A stretch of DNA of 64,000 bases from Lasioglossum baleicum (lineage: Eukaryota; Arthropoda; Insecta; Hymenoptera; Halictidae), in NCBI RefSeq assembly GCF_051020765.1, contig NW_027469298.1, forward strand, positions 1 through 64,000. The letters are read 5' to 3'. The notes under the pieces were generated by a model. That model saw nothing but the letters and a program-made list of their open reading frames with translations, did no database searches and was not told the origin of the DNA. Position numbers and translations under genes: made by a program. The first letter of the stretch is position 1; each line of letters begins with the position of its first letter. Below, piece by piece: positions 13,001-26,938 of this stretch.

Positions 13001-16000
13001 ATGGTTAGATAAATTGACGAAGACCTTCCAGCAGTACCACCTCGATCTGCCGTACCCCACTGAAGGATCTCGCGTGTCGTGTTGCTCCTGCAATGAAGGA
13101 ACGTGCCGAGACAATCATATATAATAACAATTAGGTTCACGTGATAATGTGATATGCGTACAATCATTTATTTCCAACGATACATTTACTAAGGGATACA
13201 ATTTTTTAAGATAGAAATTGAAAATTTCGAAGAAAGTCGAAAGTATCATAACAGTAAATTGCAGTGTGCAGAAATACATCGTAAACTGCTAAGGAATGCA
13301 TACGGGACAATAATATGGTTGAAGAAATTAACGAAGTTCATACAGTGGTGCTGCTTCAATCTGCAATACGGAACTACAAGCTACGCCAGCGGTGTCGCTC
13401 CAACAGCGTAGGTACGTATACAGACAATCACATAAGGTAACAAGTAGTTTAACAAAATAATGTCATAAACGTAAACGCCACAAACTCCAAAGACATTCTT
13501 ACAGTGAAATACAATTTTTAAAAGTGATAATTGAGAATTTCTAAATAATCGAAGCTATCATAACACTAAATGGGGGTATTCGTAAATAAATAGGAAACTG
13601 GGACCAACTCGGAAGAACACGATACAGAGAAGTACAGCTTTTTTAATACTAAGCTGAGAATTTAGAATGAAAATCGAAAATATAACAGCAAATTGGAGTA
13701 TGTATAAGTAAATAGAAAACATAAGAAGGAACGGATGCGGGCCAAAATCAAGGTTAAAGAAAGTAAGGTATATTAACCGGTTGAGCCTCTACGATCTTCC
13801 GTACAAAACTACATCGTCAATCCGTTCGTATAGATCCGCAGAGCCGACAGGCATACGGTGACAAGCAGAGTTGCGTCGCAACGATCTACCATACTTAACT
13901 GCAAGTTCACTCCATTCGGATGGAACCGACAGCGTAAACTCGTGTACAGACAATCATATAATGCAACAACAAATTCACCAAAATATTGTCACAAATGTAC
14001 CCTCAGCAATTCTCAAAGACGCTTTTACTATGAACTACTATTTCATAAACTGAGAATTAAATATTTTGAGTGAAATTGAAAATATAACAGTTAATTATGG
14101 TATGTTCATATAAATAGAAAACATAGGGAAAATGGATACGTACATGGTCGTGGTGATAGAAGTTAGCGAAGGCTATCCAGTGGCAACACTCCTGTTTACC
14201 GAAAGCAAGTACGAGATCACTCTAGTCGTGTCGCTCTGGAATCGAAGGTATGTATACTGACAATCACGCAAAATAACAAAGAATTCATCTAAATATTGCC
14301 ATCAACGTACACTCTAATAATTCGAAGGCACTATTCCGACGAAATATAATTTTTAAAAGTGAAATTGGGAATTTTGAAAGAAAAATGAGTATCATAACCG
14401 TAGAATACAGTATGCGTAAATAAATGGATACGTAGGGAAAGAAGCATACGGTACAATATCAAGGTTGAAGAAATTAAAAACAGCTATTTACCGAAAGCAA
14501 CTGCAGCACCACACCAGTCGTGTCGATCCGGAAGCGTAGGTACGTAGACAGACAATCATAAAGAATAAAAATAAGTTTAATAAAACAATGTCATAAAGGG
14601 GCATTCGACTAATTCCAAGGAAGCTTTTACTAAAAAGCACAATTTTTAAAAGTTTAAATTGAAAATTTAGTGAAAATAGATAATATCATAACATTTATAC
14701 ATAAATGGAAAAAAGCGAAAAAGTATGTAATATAATGGTTAGAAAAATTCACCAAGACGATTCCGCAGTGCCGCTTCGAGCTACCGAACGCAAGTAAAGG
14801 ACATTGCCGGCCGTGTCGTTCCGGCATCGGAAGTACATATACAGAACGTATAAGGTAACAGCACCATTTACAGAATATTGTCACTCACGTACACTTATTT
14901 CATTTCAAACACACTTTTACCAAGGAATATAATTCCATAAACTAAAAGTTGCAAATTTTGATAAAAATTTAGAATGTCATGACAGCGAATTACAGTATGT
15001 ATATACAAAAGCAGGAATTGGAACCATTGAATACGCTATAATATCAGGGTTAAAGTAATAAACTGAGACTGTCTGGTAGAGCCGCTCCGTTCTGCCGCAC
15101 GCAACTACAGGTCGTCGCAAGTCGTGTCTCGCCGACAGCGTAAGTACATATACAATCAATCATATAAAATAACAAAGAATATAACATAATATTGTCATAA
15201 GCGTGCACACAGAGAATACCAAAGGCACTTTAATTAAGTAAGAAAATTTGTTAACATAAAAATTGAAATTATTCAAGAAAATCGAATATACCACAACAGT
15301 CAATTACTGTATGTATATGCAAATCGATGACTGGGAAAGATGCATGCTGTACAAAATCAAGATTAAACAAATTAACGAGGACCATACAGTAGCGCCGCTA
15401 CGATCTGCCGAAGCAACTAGAAGACCACTTTTGTCTTGTCGTTCCGGAAGCGTTGGTACGTATACACAAAATCGTATATAACTACAAAAAGTTTAACAAG
15501 CTGCTGTCATAAACGCGCACTCAACTAATACGAAAGGAAATTTCGTAACGATATATAATTTTTGAATACTAAAAATTGGAAATATTGGAAAAAAACTAAA
15601 ATGTCATAACAGTAAACTATAGTCTACCTAATTAATTATAGAATGGTCAAAAATGCATACCGGACTATATCATGGTTGAAGATATTAACAAGGACCAAAC
15701 AGCAGTATCGCTCCGTTCTAGCGAATGCAACTATTAGACCCACGCCTGCCATGTCGCTCCGGACGCGTAGGACATAAACTAACATAACAACAAATAACAA
15801 CAAAGTAATAACAACGAAAATAACAACAAGTTTAACGCAATAATGTCGCCAGGGTAAGCACATCTAATACCAAAATCACTTTTACTAAGAAATATAATTA
15901 TTTAAACTAAGAAGTAAACTTTTTATGAAAATCAAAAATACCATGTCACCAAATTACCATATTTATATATTAAAGGAAAACGAAGGGATGCAAACGGAAT

Positions 16001-18626
16001 CATATTAAGGTTGAAGAAGTTACCGAAGACTATCCAGCATGCCGCTCCCAATTGCCGTACGAAACTACCAGACGCGGCCAGTCGTGTAGGTATGGCAGAG
16101 TAGGTACTTATACAGACAATCGTATAAAATAACAAGGAGAATGACAAAATATTGTCATAAACGTACACTCAACTATTTCCATAGACAGTTTTACTACGAA
16201 ATACATTTTCAAATAATAATAAATGAAAATTATTAAAATAAATCGAAAATATAACAGTGAATCGCAGAATGTGTAAATAAATACATAAATTCGGAGGGCT
16301 TAAAATAAAGTTTAAAGGAATTAACGAGGACCGTACAGTATGCGGCTCCGTCCTGCCGTACAGATCGACAATGCAACTCAAGCGGTGTAGCTCCGGAAGC
16401 AAACGCACGCATAAAGACAATCATATAAAGTAGCGATAAGTTTAAGAATATATTGTCACAAACGTACACTCAACTAATTACAAAGACACTTCTACTATGA
16501 AATAGAGTCTCTTATAATAAAAATTAAATATTTTGAAAAAAAAATCTAATGTATCATCTCAGTAAATAGCAGAATGTTCAAATAAATGGGCATATATGAA
16601 ACAATTGCATAGGGTTCGAAATCATGGATAATGAAATTAACGAACGCCATACAGCAGTGTCGCTCCGATTTACCGAACACAACTAAGAGACAACAGCTGC
16701 TCTGTCGCACCGGAAGCATAGGTATGTGTATAGATAATCTTATAGAATAAAGATACTTTTATTAGGAAGTAAAATTTTAAAAATTTAAAATTAGGAATTT
16801 TGAGAAAAATCGCAAGTATCAAAGCAGTAAATTACAGTATGTAGAAACGAATAGAAATCTGGGAAAAAATGCATACGGTACGACACCTAGATTATGGGAA
16901 TTAAAGAAAACCATCCAGTTGTGTCGCTCCTATGTACCACATGCAACTACAAATCCACTCCGGTAATGTTGCACCGGTGCGCTGAGACGTAACTGTGATG
17001 TACCGAATCGTGACAATCCGATATGCCGTAACCAACTAGAATTCCACTCCAGTCATGTCGCTCCGGCAACGTAAGTACATATAGAGGTAATCATATATTG
17101 TAACATGGAATTTAACAAGATATTGTTATAAGCGGCACTGACCTAATGCCAAAAACACTTTTGCTAAGAAATACAATTTCTGAAACTAAAAATTTGAAAT
17201 TTTTAATAGAATCGAAAATAGCATAACAGTAATTTACAGTATGTATATAGAAATGGGGAACTGCGAAAGAATGCATACGGTACAATATCAAGCGATGAGA
17301 AACTAACGATGACCATACTGTGATACCGCTCCGACCTGCCGTAAGCAACTGCAAGACCACTCAAGTCAGGTAGTTCCGCGAGCGCATGTTCGTGTACAGA
17401 CAAACAGATAATACAACAATAAATTGAACAAAATATAGTCATAAACGTACACTTAAATAATTCCATTGACGCATTTCCTGTAAAATACAATGTTTGAAAT
17501 TAAAAGTTCGGAATACTCAAAAAAGTCGTAAATATTATAATAGTAAGCTACAGTATGTAGGAACAAATAGAGGACTGCGACAGAATGCATACGGTAGAAT
17601 ATCAAGGTTAAAGGGACTGACGAAAGCCATTCTGTAGAGCCGCTCCGTTCTACCATAAGCAACTGCAAGGCCTCGCCAGCCCTGTCGCTCCGGAAGCGTT
17701 GGTACATACACAGACTGTCATATAAAATAACAATAAGATTAACATTATATACGCATAAACGTACGCAGAACTCATTCTAAAGACACTTTCACTACAAAAC
17801 TCAATTTCCAAGATTAGAAATATAAAATTTTAAATAAATTGAAAATATCACAACCTTAAATAGCGATATGTATAAATAAATTGAAGATTGAGGAAAAATG
17901 CATGCGGTACAATATCAAGGATAGAGATATTAATGAATATAATGCAGTAGTGTCTCTCCTATCTGCTGTACGCAACTGCACGACCTAGCCAGTTGCGTCG
18001 CTCCGGCTGTGCAGTTACCAGTACGGACAACCATATAAGGTAACAATAAGTATAACCATATGTTGCCGTAATCGATCATTCATCTAATTCCGAAGGCACG
18101 TGTCCTAAGAGACACATTTTTTAAAAATTAGAAACTGAAAATTATGAAGAAAATCGAAAATATCATACACTCTAAATTACAGTATGTAGAAATATATATA
18201 AATCTGTCAAAGAATGCATATGGTACAATATTATGGTCAATGAAATTAACGGAGACCATGCAATATGCCTCCCTGATCTGACGGACGCAACAAAATGACC
18301 ACCCTTCCGTGCAGATCCGGATGCGAAAGTGCGCATACAGGCAATCATACGATATAAAAATAACGTTAATAAAATACTGTCATAATCGTAAACTCAACAA
18401 ATTCCCATAGTACTTTTACTAAGAAATAAAATTTTTTAAATACAGGTTGAAAATTTTGAAAAAGAAACTCGAAAATATCGTAACATCTATATTACACACT
18501 GCGTAAATAAATGGACCAATTGGGAAGAAGTATATGGCTCAAACTGATGATCAAAGAACGCAGCGAAGTTCATCCAGTATGGCGCAACCGATTTGTCGTA
18601 CGCTACTACAAGACCACTCCAGCCGT

Positions 18627-18794
18627 GTCGCTCTGGAGGAGTAGCAACGTACGCAGACAATCACATAGAATAACAATATGTTTAACAAAATATAGTCATA
18701 AATGTACACTGAAGTAAGTACAAAGGCATTTCGCTAAAAAATGCAATCTTTTAAACCCAAATTTGAAAATTTTTAATAAAAGCGGTAATATCAT
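18627..18794 (+). repeat. Satellite segment, near-identical to 26771-26938 (copy 1)
   Basis: These 168 bases match 26771-26938 at all but one position (caatatg here, caatagg there), although neighbouring monomers of the array are far more different. This marks a recent exchange or segmental copy over about 8.1 kb. Confidence 0.9.
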
Positions 18795-18820
18795 AAATGT
18801 AAATTACAGTATGTGTATAT

Positions 18821-19170
18821 AAATGGAAAACTGCAAAGAAATGCAGACGGTACAATATCGAGGTTATTGAAATTCACGGAGACCATACAGTCATGTCGTT
18901 CCGATCGATCGCACGAAACGACAAGACGAATCCAACTGTGTCGCTCCGGAATCGGTGGTACATAGACAGACAATCGTAAAGAATATCGGCAGGTTTAACA
19001 AAATAACTTCTTAAGCGTTCACTCAACTAGTTCCAATGTCACTTTTATTGAGAAATACAATTTTTTAAAATTAGAGTTGAAAATTTAGAAGAAAATTCAA
19101 AATATCATACCAGTAAATTTCAGCGTGTAGAAGTAAATAGAAAACTGCGAAGGAATGCATACGGTACAAT
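18821..19170 (+). repeat. Satellite monomer, close match to 22341-22693 (copy 1)
   Basis: The run from aaatggaaaactgcaaag through cgcacgaaacgacaag to the next monomer's gtagaagtaaatagaaaa is shared with 22341-22693, including private variants not seen in nearby monomers. The offset is about 3.5 kb, close to eleven monomers. Confidence 0.85.
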
Positions 19171-19735
19171 AATACTGTTAAACATATTAACGAAGACCAT
19201 CGAGTAGTACCGCTCCATTTGCCGTAGGCATCTACAGTACCACTTCAGCCGTTTTGCCCCTGATGCGTAGTTGTGCATACATGCAATCTTATAAAAAACA
19301 ATAAGTTTAACATAAGAATGTCACATGCGTGCATTCAAATAATTCCACTTTCACTAAGGAATACAATTTTCTTTAAACAAAGAACTGAAAATTTAAAAAC
19401 CAATAGAAATCATCATAACAGTAAATTGCGGTATGACGAAATAAATAGAATACTGCGAAAGAGTGCATACAGTACACTATCAAGCCTGAAGGAATTAACC
19501 AAGACCATACAGGATTCTCGCTACTATCTACGGTAAGCAACTACCTGCCTCCTCCAGTCGTGTCTCTCCTACAGGGTAGGTACGTATACAGACAGCCATA
19601 TAACATAACAACAAATTTAACAAAATTACGTCACAATCGTACTCTCAAATAATTCCAATGTCACTTTTACTACGAAATACAATTTCCTAAAATAAAATGT
19701 CGTGTCGCTCTGGCAGCGTAGGTACGTGTACAGAC

Positions 19736-19774
19736 ATATGACACTATTTTGTTAAACACATTGTTATTTTATAT
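19736..19774 (-). repeat. Micro-inversion within a satellite monomer
   Basis: After gtgtacagacat the expected segment (tataaaataacaat...gtcat) appears reverse-complemented as atgacactattttgttaaac followed by acattgttattttata. The array then continues in normal orientation. Just upstream, near 19695, a jump from aaaataaaatg to tcgtgtcgctc shows that roughly half a monomer is missing. Confidence 0.75.
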
Positions 19775-20368
19775 AAGTGTAAACTCATATAATTGCATCG
19801 ACACTTTTACTAAGGAATACAGTCCTTTAAGCACAAAATTGATGATTATCTAAAGAATGAAAAATATCATAACATTATATTACAATATTTACAAGTAAAT
19901 GGAAGACAGGAAAAAATGCGTGTGTTAAAATAACATGGTTAGAGAAATTAACGGAAATCATATGGTAGAGCCTTTCTGATCTGCCGTACGCATCTACGCC
20001 CAGTCGTGTCGAACTACAAGCGTAGGTTTGCATTCTGACAATCATAGATTACCACAGAAAATTGAACATGATATTGCATATACGTAGGCATATCTAATTG
20101 AAATGACACTTTTACTATGAAGTACAAATTTATTGACTAAAAACTTGAAATTATGAAAAAATCAAGAATAGCATAACCGTGATGTACAGTATGTATAAAT
20201 AAATGGCAGACTGGGACACAGTACAGTATTATGATTAAGGAAATTAACGAAGACCATATAGTAGGTAGGGTCGCTACGATATACCCATCGCAACTGCAAC
20301 ACTACTCCAACCGTACTTACGTATACAGGCAATCGCATGAAATATCGACATGTTTATCATAATGCAGT

Positions 20369-20468
20369 TGTCTCGGGGAAATAAGTGGCAAGTATTGAAA
20401 TAAAATATAAACCAATTTTGTCACGGGGAAATACGTGCCAGGTATTGAAATAAAATATAAACAGGCGG
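20369..20468 (-). repeat. 50-bp tandem duplication at the LTR 3' end
   Basis: Two copies begin tgtctcggggaaat and tgtcacggggaaat, exactly 50 bases apart, and both continue with gtattgaaataaaatataaa. On the LTR strand the junction reads GTGACA then AAATTGG then TTTATATTTT. AAATTGG is also what follows the LTR end in element B, where it leads into the primer-binding site. Confidence 0.85.
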
Positions 20469-20798
20469 GTCTTCAACTTTGGTGGAAGAGCTCCCTTCTA
20501 GAAGAAACTAGGTTTCTTATATTAATACATATTCCGTAAAGTAAGTGTAATACAGATATTGAATAGTTTTAACCACTTAACGTCGGTTGTCAGGATAGGT
20601 ATACAAATGCAGAAAAGTTTCGTTTCAGGTATAATATGGAACTGCATTATTCGTTTGTGCTCGGTTTTTATACTATAATTTTTTAGTTGAGTAAGCGGTT
20701 TCAAGTCATGTGTAATCTGGCTTTGGCTGGTTTTGCTACGGTTGCTGTCTGGGCGATGCGTCTGGCGGTGCGTTGGCTGGATTATGGCTGGCGTCACA
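20369..20798 (-). mobile_element. Solo LTR of the element B family
   Basis: Reverse-complemented, this begins TGTGACGCCAGCC and ends CCCCGAGACA, with TG...CA termini. It contains a TATA-like box followed by ACCGAGCACAAACG, the same order as the LTR parts of element B (29848-30125 and 34610-34784). It stands alone between two satellite halves that would otherwise join, the expected product of LTR-LTR recombination. Its terminal 100 bases are a 50-bp tandem duplication (20369-20418 and 20419-20468). Spurious short reading frames cross it. Confidence 0.85.
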
Positions 20799-22340
20799 GT
20801 GTTATAAACGTACACTCAACCAATTCAAAAGGCACTCTGTGTACGATATTCTATATACTGAATTCACTATACTAAAAATGGAAAACTTTGGAAGAATCGA
20901 TAGTACCACAACCCTATATCACAGTATGTAGAAACAAATAAGAAAATGTGACAGATTCTATATGGTACAATATCATGGTTATGGAGTTCACCGAAACCAT
21001 ACAGCATTGACGCAACGAAATACTGAACGCGACTATAGGACCACTTAAGCCGTCTCGCTCCAACAGCGTAGGTACTTGTGCAGACAATTATATAAAATAA
21101 CAATAAGTTTAACGAACTATAGTAATAAACGTGAACACAACTGATTCAAAAGCACTTTTACCAAGAAATACAATTTTTTAACTTAAAAGTTGAAAATTTT
21201 GAAGGAAATCGAAAATATCATAGCAGTAAATTGCAGTACGTAGACATAGATACAAACGTGAGATAGAATGCATACACAATGCATGGCTTAACTAACTCAA
21301 GGGACACTTTTAATATGAAACACATTTTCTAACAATAAAAACTAGAAATTATGATGAAAATCGAAAATATCACAAATGTAAGTTTCTGTAAAGTGGCAGT
21401 AAAGAGAAAATTGTAAAGGAATGTATACGGCACAACATTAAGGATAAGGAAATTAGCTAAGAGCAAACAGCTGTGTCGCATTGATCTAAGAACGCTACTA
21501 CAAAACGATTCCAGCCGTGTCGCCACGGAAGCGCAGGTAAGTATAGAGATCATCCTATAAAATGACAAGGAACTTAATGAAATATTGTCATAAACATACT
21601 TTCGACTAATTCTAAAGTCACGATTACTAATATCTACAATTTTTCAAATTAAAAACGAGAAATTATGAAAAAAGTCGAAAATATCAAACAGTAAATTACA
21701 GTACGTATATACAAGTGGATGATAGGGATGAACGCATATGGCACATAATGAAGGTTGAAGAAATTAACAATGGCCATCCAGTAGTACCGCTCCGGATACC
21801 ATCTTTGACTACAAGACCGTGACAGTCGTGTCGCTCCCGGAGCGCAGGTACGCCTACAGACAATCATATAAGACAATAACAAGCTTCGCAAGATTTTGTC
21901 ATAAAGGTACACACAACTGATTTCAATGACACTTTTACTAGAAAATACAATTTCTGGTGTTAATAACTGGAAACATTGATGAAAATCGAAACCATCGTAA
22001 CAGTAAATTGCAGTAAGTATATATAAATGGAAAGCTGGGAAAGAATGCAATCAGTACAATATGAATGTTAATGAAATTATCTAAAACCAAACTGTGGTGT
22101 CGCTCCGATCTTCCGAACACAACTGCAGGACCACTACAGTCTTGTCGCTCCAGAAGCGCAGGTACCTATGCAATGAAGCATATAAACTAACATAGAAAGT
22201 AACATAATATTGTCATAAATGTATACATATCAAATTCCATAGACACTTTTACTTACAAATACAATTTCATAACAGAAAAATTCTGAATTTTGAACAAAAA
22301 ATCGAAAATATCATAACTGCCAATTACAGCATCTATAAAT

Positions 22341-22693
22341 AAATGGAATACTGCAAAGAATGCAGACGGTTCAATATCGAGGTTAATGAAATTCACGGAG
22401 ACCATACAGTCATGCCGTTCCGATCTATCGCACGAAACGACAAGAAGAATCCGACGGTGTCGCTCCGGAAGCGGTGGTACATAGACAGACAATCGTAAAG
22501 AATAACAGTAGGTTTAACAAAATAAGTCCTTAAACGTTCACTCGACTAGTTCCATTGTCACTTTTATTGAGAAATACAATTTTTTAAAATTAGAGTTGAA
22601 AATTTAAAGAAATATTGAAAATATCATACCAGTAAATTGCAGCGTGTAGAAGTAAATAGAAAATTGCGAAAGAATGCATACGGTACAATATTA
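22341..22693 (+). repeat. Satellite monomer, close match to 18821-19170 (copy 2)
   Basis: This is the second copy of the private-variant monomer described at 18821-19170. It shares ttcacggagaccatacagtc, gtggtacatagacagacaat and ggtttaacaaaataa. Confidence 0.85.
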
Positions 22694-25600
22694 TGGTGAT
22701 AGAAGTTATAGAATGCCATACAGAATGGCGCTCCGATCTGCCGTACGCAACTACAAGACCACTCCAACCGTGTCGCTCCGGAAGCTTACGCGCGCATACC
22801 GGCAATCATATAAAATAACATTAAGTTTAACAAAGTAACTTCATGAGCGTGCACTGAACAAATTCCAAAGCCACTTTTACTAAGAAATACATTTTTTTCA
22901 AACTAATGATTGATAATTTCGAAGAAAATCGGAAATATCGTAACAGTATATTACAGTGTGTAGAATTATCTAGATTAATGCCAAAGAATGCATACATTAC
23001 AGTATCACGGTTGCAGAAATTACCGAAAATCATACAGTAGCACATCTTCGTTGTGCTGTACGCAACAACGTGTACTCGACTGTAGTTTCGCTCCGGCAGG
23101 GTGGGTGTCTATACTGACAATGTATAATATAACAATAAGATTAACAAAATAATGTCATAGGCGTACACTCAATTTATTCCAATGGTACTTTTACTGAGAA
23201 ATTCAATTTCTAAAATTAAGGATTGATAATTTTGAAAAGGTATACAAAATATCTGGATAGTGAATTATAGTATCCGTAAATAAATAGAAGACTGGGAAAA
23301 ATGCATACGGCACATTATCAAGGTCAAACAAAATAGCGAAGACCATCCAGTAGTGACACTGTCATCTGCCGTACGCAGCTATAAGACATCGCCAGTCGTG
23401 TCGCTCCGACAGCGGAGGTACGTATACAGACATTCGTATGAAATAACAATACGTTTAACAAAATATTGTCATAATCGTGTACTTTACGAATACGAAGGAA
23501 CTTTTCCTGAAAAATACAATTTTTGAAATTAATAATTGGTAATTTTGAAGAAAATCGATAATACCATAACAGTAGATTACAGCATATATAAATAAATGGA
23601 GGACTGAGATAACATGCATACGGTGCAATATCACGGCCAACGAAATTAACGAATACCTTGCAGTAGTGGCGCTCCGATCTGCCGTAGACAACCAGAAGTC
23701 TTCGACACTCGTCATTGCTGCGGCAGTGCAGGTACATTCGCAAACAATCATATATAATAACAATTATATTAACAATATAATTCCATAATCGTCCACTTAT
23801 CTAATTTCAATGACACTTTTACTGAGAAATACAAATTTTGAAATTACGAATTGAAAATTTCGAGGAAAATTGAAAACGGCATGACAGTAAACTGCAGTAT
23901 ATAGAAATATATAAAACAGTGCTAAAGAACGAGTAGGGTACACTATTTTAGTTAATGAAATTAACGAGGACCGTGCACTATGCCGCGCCGATGTGCATTA
24001 ATCAACTACAAGACCGCGCCAGTGGTATCGCTCCCACATCGCAGGTACGTATACAGACAATCATATAAAATAACAAAGAATTTAACATGATATTGTCATA
24101 AACCTAAACTCCCCTAATTCAAAGGGAACTTTTACTAACAACACAATTTTTAAAATAAAAATTGAAAATTTTGAAAAACATGGAAAGTATCGTAACAGTG
24201 AACTACATCACGTAGAAATAAATAGAAAACTCAGAATGATAGGATACGGTACAACATTAAGGTAAAAAAAAACCAAGAATGACCATACAGTGGTTTCGCT
24301 TCGATCTCCCGAACACAATTACAAGACCACTCCAGTCCCTTCGCTCCGTTGGTACGTATAGAGACTCTTATATAAAATAACTATGAATTTAACAAAATAT
24401 TGTCATAAACATACACTGAACTAATTGCAAGGTCACATTTCATGAGATATACATTTTTTTTTATTTGAAAATTTGGAAGTTTGAGAAAAGTAGGATATAT
24501 TATAACAGCGAATTACGGTATGCATAAATAAATTGAAGGCTGGGAAAAATGCATACGGTACATAACCAGGGTTATGGGAGTTCACAAAGACCATATACCA
24601 GCGTCGCACCTATCTTGTGAACGCAACTACAACATAACTCCAGCCGTGACGTTCCGGATGTGCAGCTACATACATAGACAATCGCATAAAATAACAGTAA
24701 AATTAACAAAATAATGTCATAAACGTGCACTCAACTATTTCCAAGAACATTTTTCCTATATAATACAATTTCTGATGCTAAAAATTTGAAATTTTGAAAG
24801 GAATCGGAAATATCATAACAGTAAATTGCAGTATGTAGAAATAAATAGGAAACTGCGAAAGAGTGCATATAGAATAATATCAAGGCTACTGGAATTACCC
24901 TAGATCATATAGTATTCTCGCTCCGTTCTACCGTACGTATCTACATGCCCGCTCCAGGCGTGTCGCTCCTGAAGTGTAGGTATGTATGCAGACAATCATA
25001 TAAAATAACAATGCGTCTATCAAAATAGTGTCACAAACGTACACCCAACTAACTCCAAAGGCACTTTTCCTAAAAAATAAAATTATTGAAATTGCAAATT
25101 GGATGATGTGAAGTAAATCGGAAATATCATAACTGTGGGTCACGGTATGTAGAAATAAATAGAAAACGGCGAAAGAATGCATACGGCGCAAAATCAAGGT
25201 TAATGAAATTAACGAAGGCCATCCAGTGATGCCGCTCCGATCTGCCGTACCCAATTACAAGTTCATTCCATTCGTGTCGCTTCGGAAGCGTAGGTATGTA
25301 TACAGACAGTCATATAATACAACAGCAAATTCAACGTAATATCCGTATAAACGTGCACTTAATTAATTCCAATGACGCATTTTCCAAAAAATATGACGCT
25401 TGAAGTTCAACGTTGGGAATGTTGAAAATGATTGAAAATATCCTAACGGTGAATTACAGTAAGTATAAATAAATCGAGAACTGGGAAAAAATTCATACGT
25501 CACAAAATGAAGGATAAATACAATATCGAAGACCATCTAGCTGTGCCGCTTCGTTCCGCCGTACGCAACTGCCAGACCCTGCCTGTCGTGTCGCTTCAAC

Positions 25601-26770
25601 ATCGTGTGTAGGCATACAGACAATCATATAAAATAAGAAAGAATTTAACATAATATTATCATTAATGTACGTACAAATCATTCCAAGACACGTTCACTTG
25701 GGAATACGATATTTGAATCCAAAGAATGAAAATTTTGCAGAAGAACGAAAATATCACAACAGAAAATTACAATTCGTATAAATAAACGGAGAACTGGGAA
25801 AGGTTGCATGCACTACAGTATCATGGTTAGCAAAAATAACGACGATCATACAGTAGTGTCGCTTCGATCTGCCGTACGCAGCTACAAGACCTCGCCAGTC
25901 GTGTCTTTCTGCAAGCGAAGGTACGTATACAATGTATCATATAAAATGGAAAGAATATAACATACTATTGTCATAAACGAGCACACGATCGACTGCAAAG
26001 ACACTTTTACCAGGAAATAGAATTTTTTAATCTTAAAATTGAAAATAACGACAAAAGGTCCAAAATATCATAACAGTAAATAACAGAATATATAAATGAA
26101 TAGCAAAATTGGGAAAATATGCATACGGTGTAAAATCATGGCTAAAGAAATTAACGAAGATCAACCTGTATTCCGCTCCGATCTCCCGCACGCACCTACA
26201 AGTCTAGTCCAGCCGTGTCCCTCCGGCAACGTAAGTACATATAGAGACTATCATATAAAATATCACTATGTTTATCAAAATAATGTCGTGAAGGTACAGT
26301 TAACGAATGACAAAGACACTTTTACAAGAAAATTAAACTTTTGAATATATGCATTGAGAATTCCGAAAAAATTGAAAATATCATAACAGCAAGGTACTGT
26401 ATGTAGAAATGAATAGAAAGCTGCGGATGAATGCACACGGTACAATATTGTGATTATTGAAGTAATCAAAGACCATACAGCAGTGTAGCGCTGATCTACC
26501 GAACGCAACAACAAGACCTGCCAATACGTGTTGCTCCGACAGTGTAGGTACGCATACAGACAGTAATACAAGATAACCAAGAATTTAACAAAATATTGTC
26601 ATAAACGTACACTAAACTAATTCCAATGAAACTTTTACCATGAAATACAATTTTATGAAACAAAAAAATTGGGAAAAACTGTATACGGTACAAAATACAG
26701 CAAATTAGCAAAGGCCATCCAGTAGTGCCGCTCCGTTTGCTGAAGTCAACTACAAAACGTCGACAGTCGC

Positions 26771-26938
26771 GTCGCTCTGGAGGAGTAGCAACGTACGCAG
26801 ACAATCACATAGAATAACAATAGGTTTAACAAAATATAGTCATAAATGTACACTGAAGTAAGTACAAAGGCATTTCGCTAAAAAATGCAATCTTTTAAAC
26901 CCAAATTTGAAAATTTTTAATAAAAGCGGTAATATCAT
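26771..26938 (+). repeat. Satellite segment, near-identical to 18627-18794 (copy 2)
   Basis: Direct copy, with one mismatch over 168 bases. It carries the unusual variants tggaggagtagcaacgtacg and ttaaacccaaatttg that define this pair. Confidence 0.9.

Larger units (their letters stand above)
7089..20368 (+). repeat. 312-bp satellite array, block 1 (about 42 monomers)
   Basis: A landmark, gcgtaggtacgtat, recurs every 311-316 bases (for example near 8668, 8980, 9291, 9602, 9913 and 10229). Each monomer has two halves. One is a GC-containing part running from tgccgtacgcaact through gtcgtgtcgctccgg to gtaggtacgtatacag. The other is an AT-rich part with tttaacaaaatattgtcata, aattgaaaattttga and gcatacggtac. 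Copies are all in one orientation and differ by many substitutions and small indels, as in an old, slowly homogenised array. No gene is visible within. The recurrent short minus-strand frames are a property of the monomer. Confidence 0.93.
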
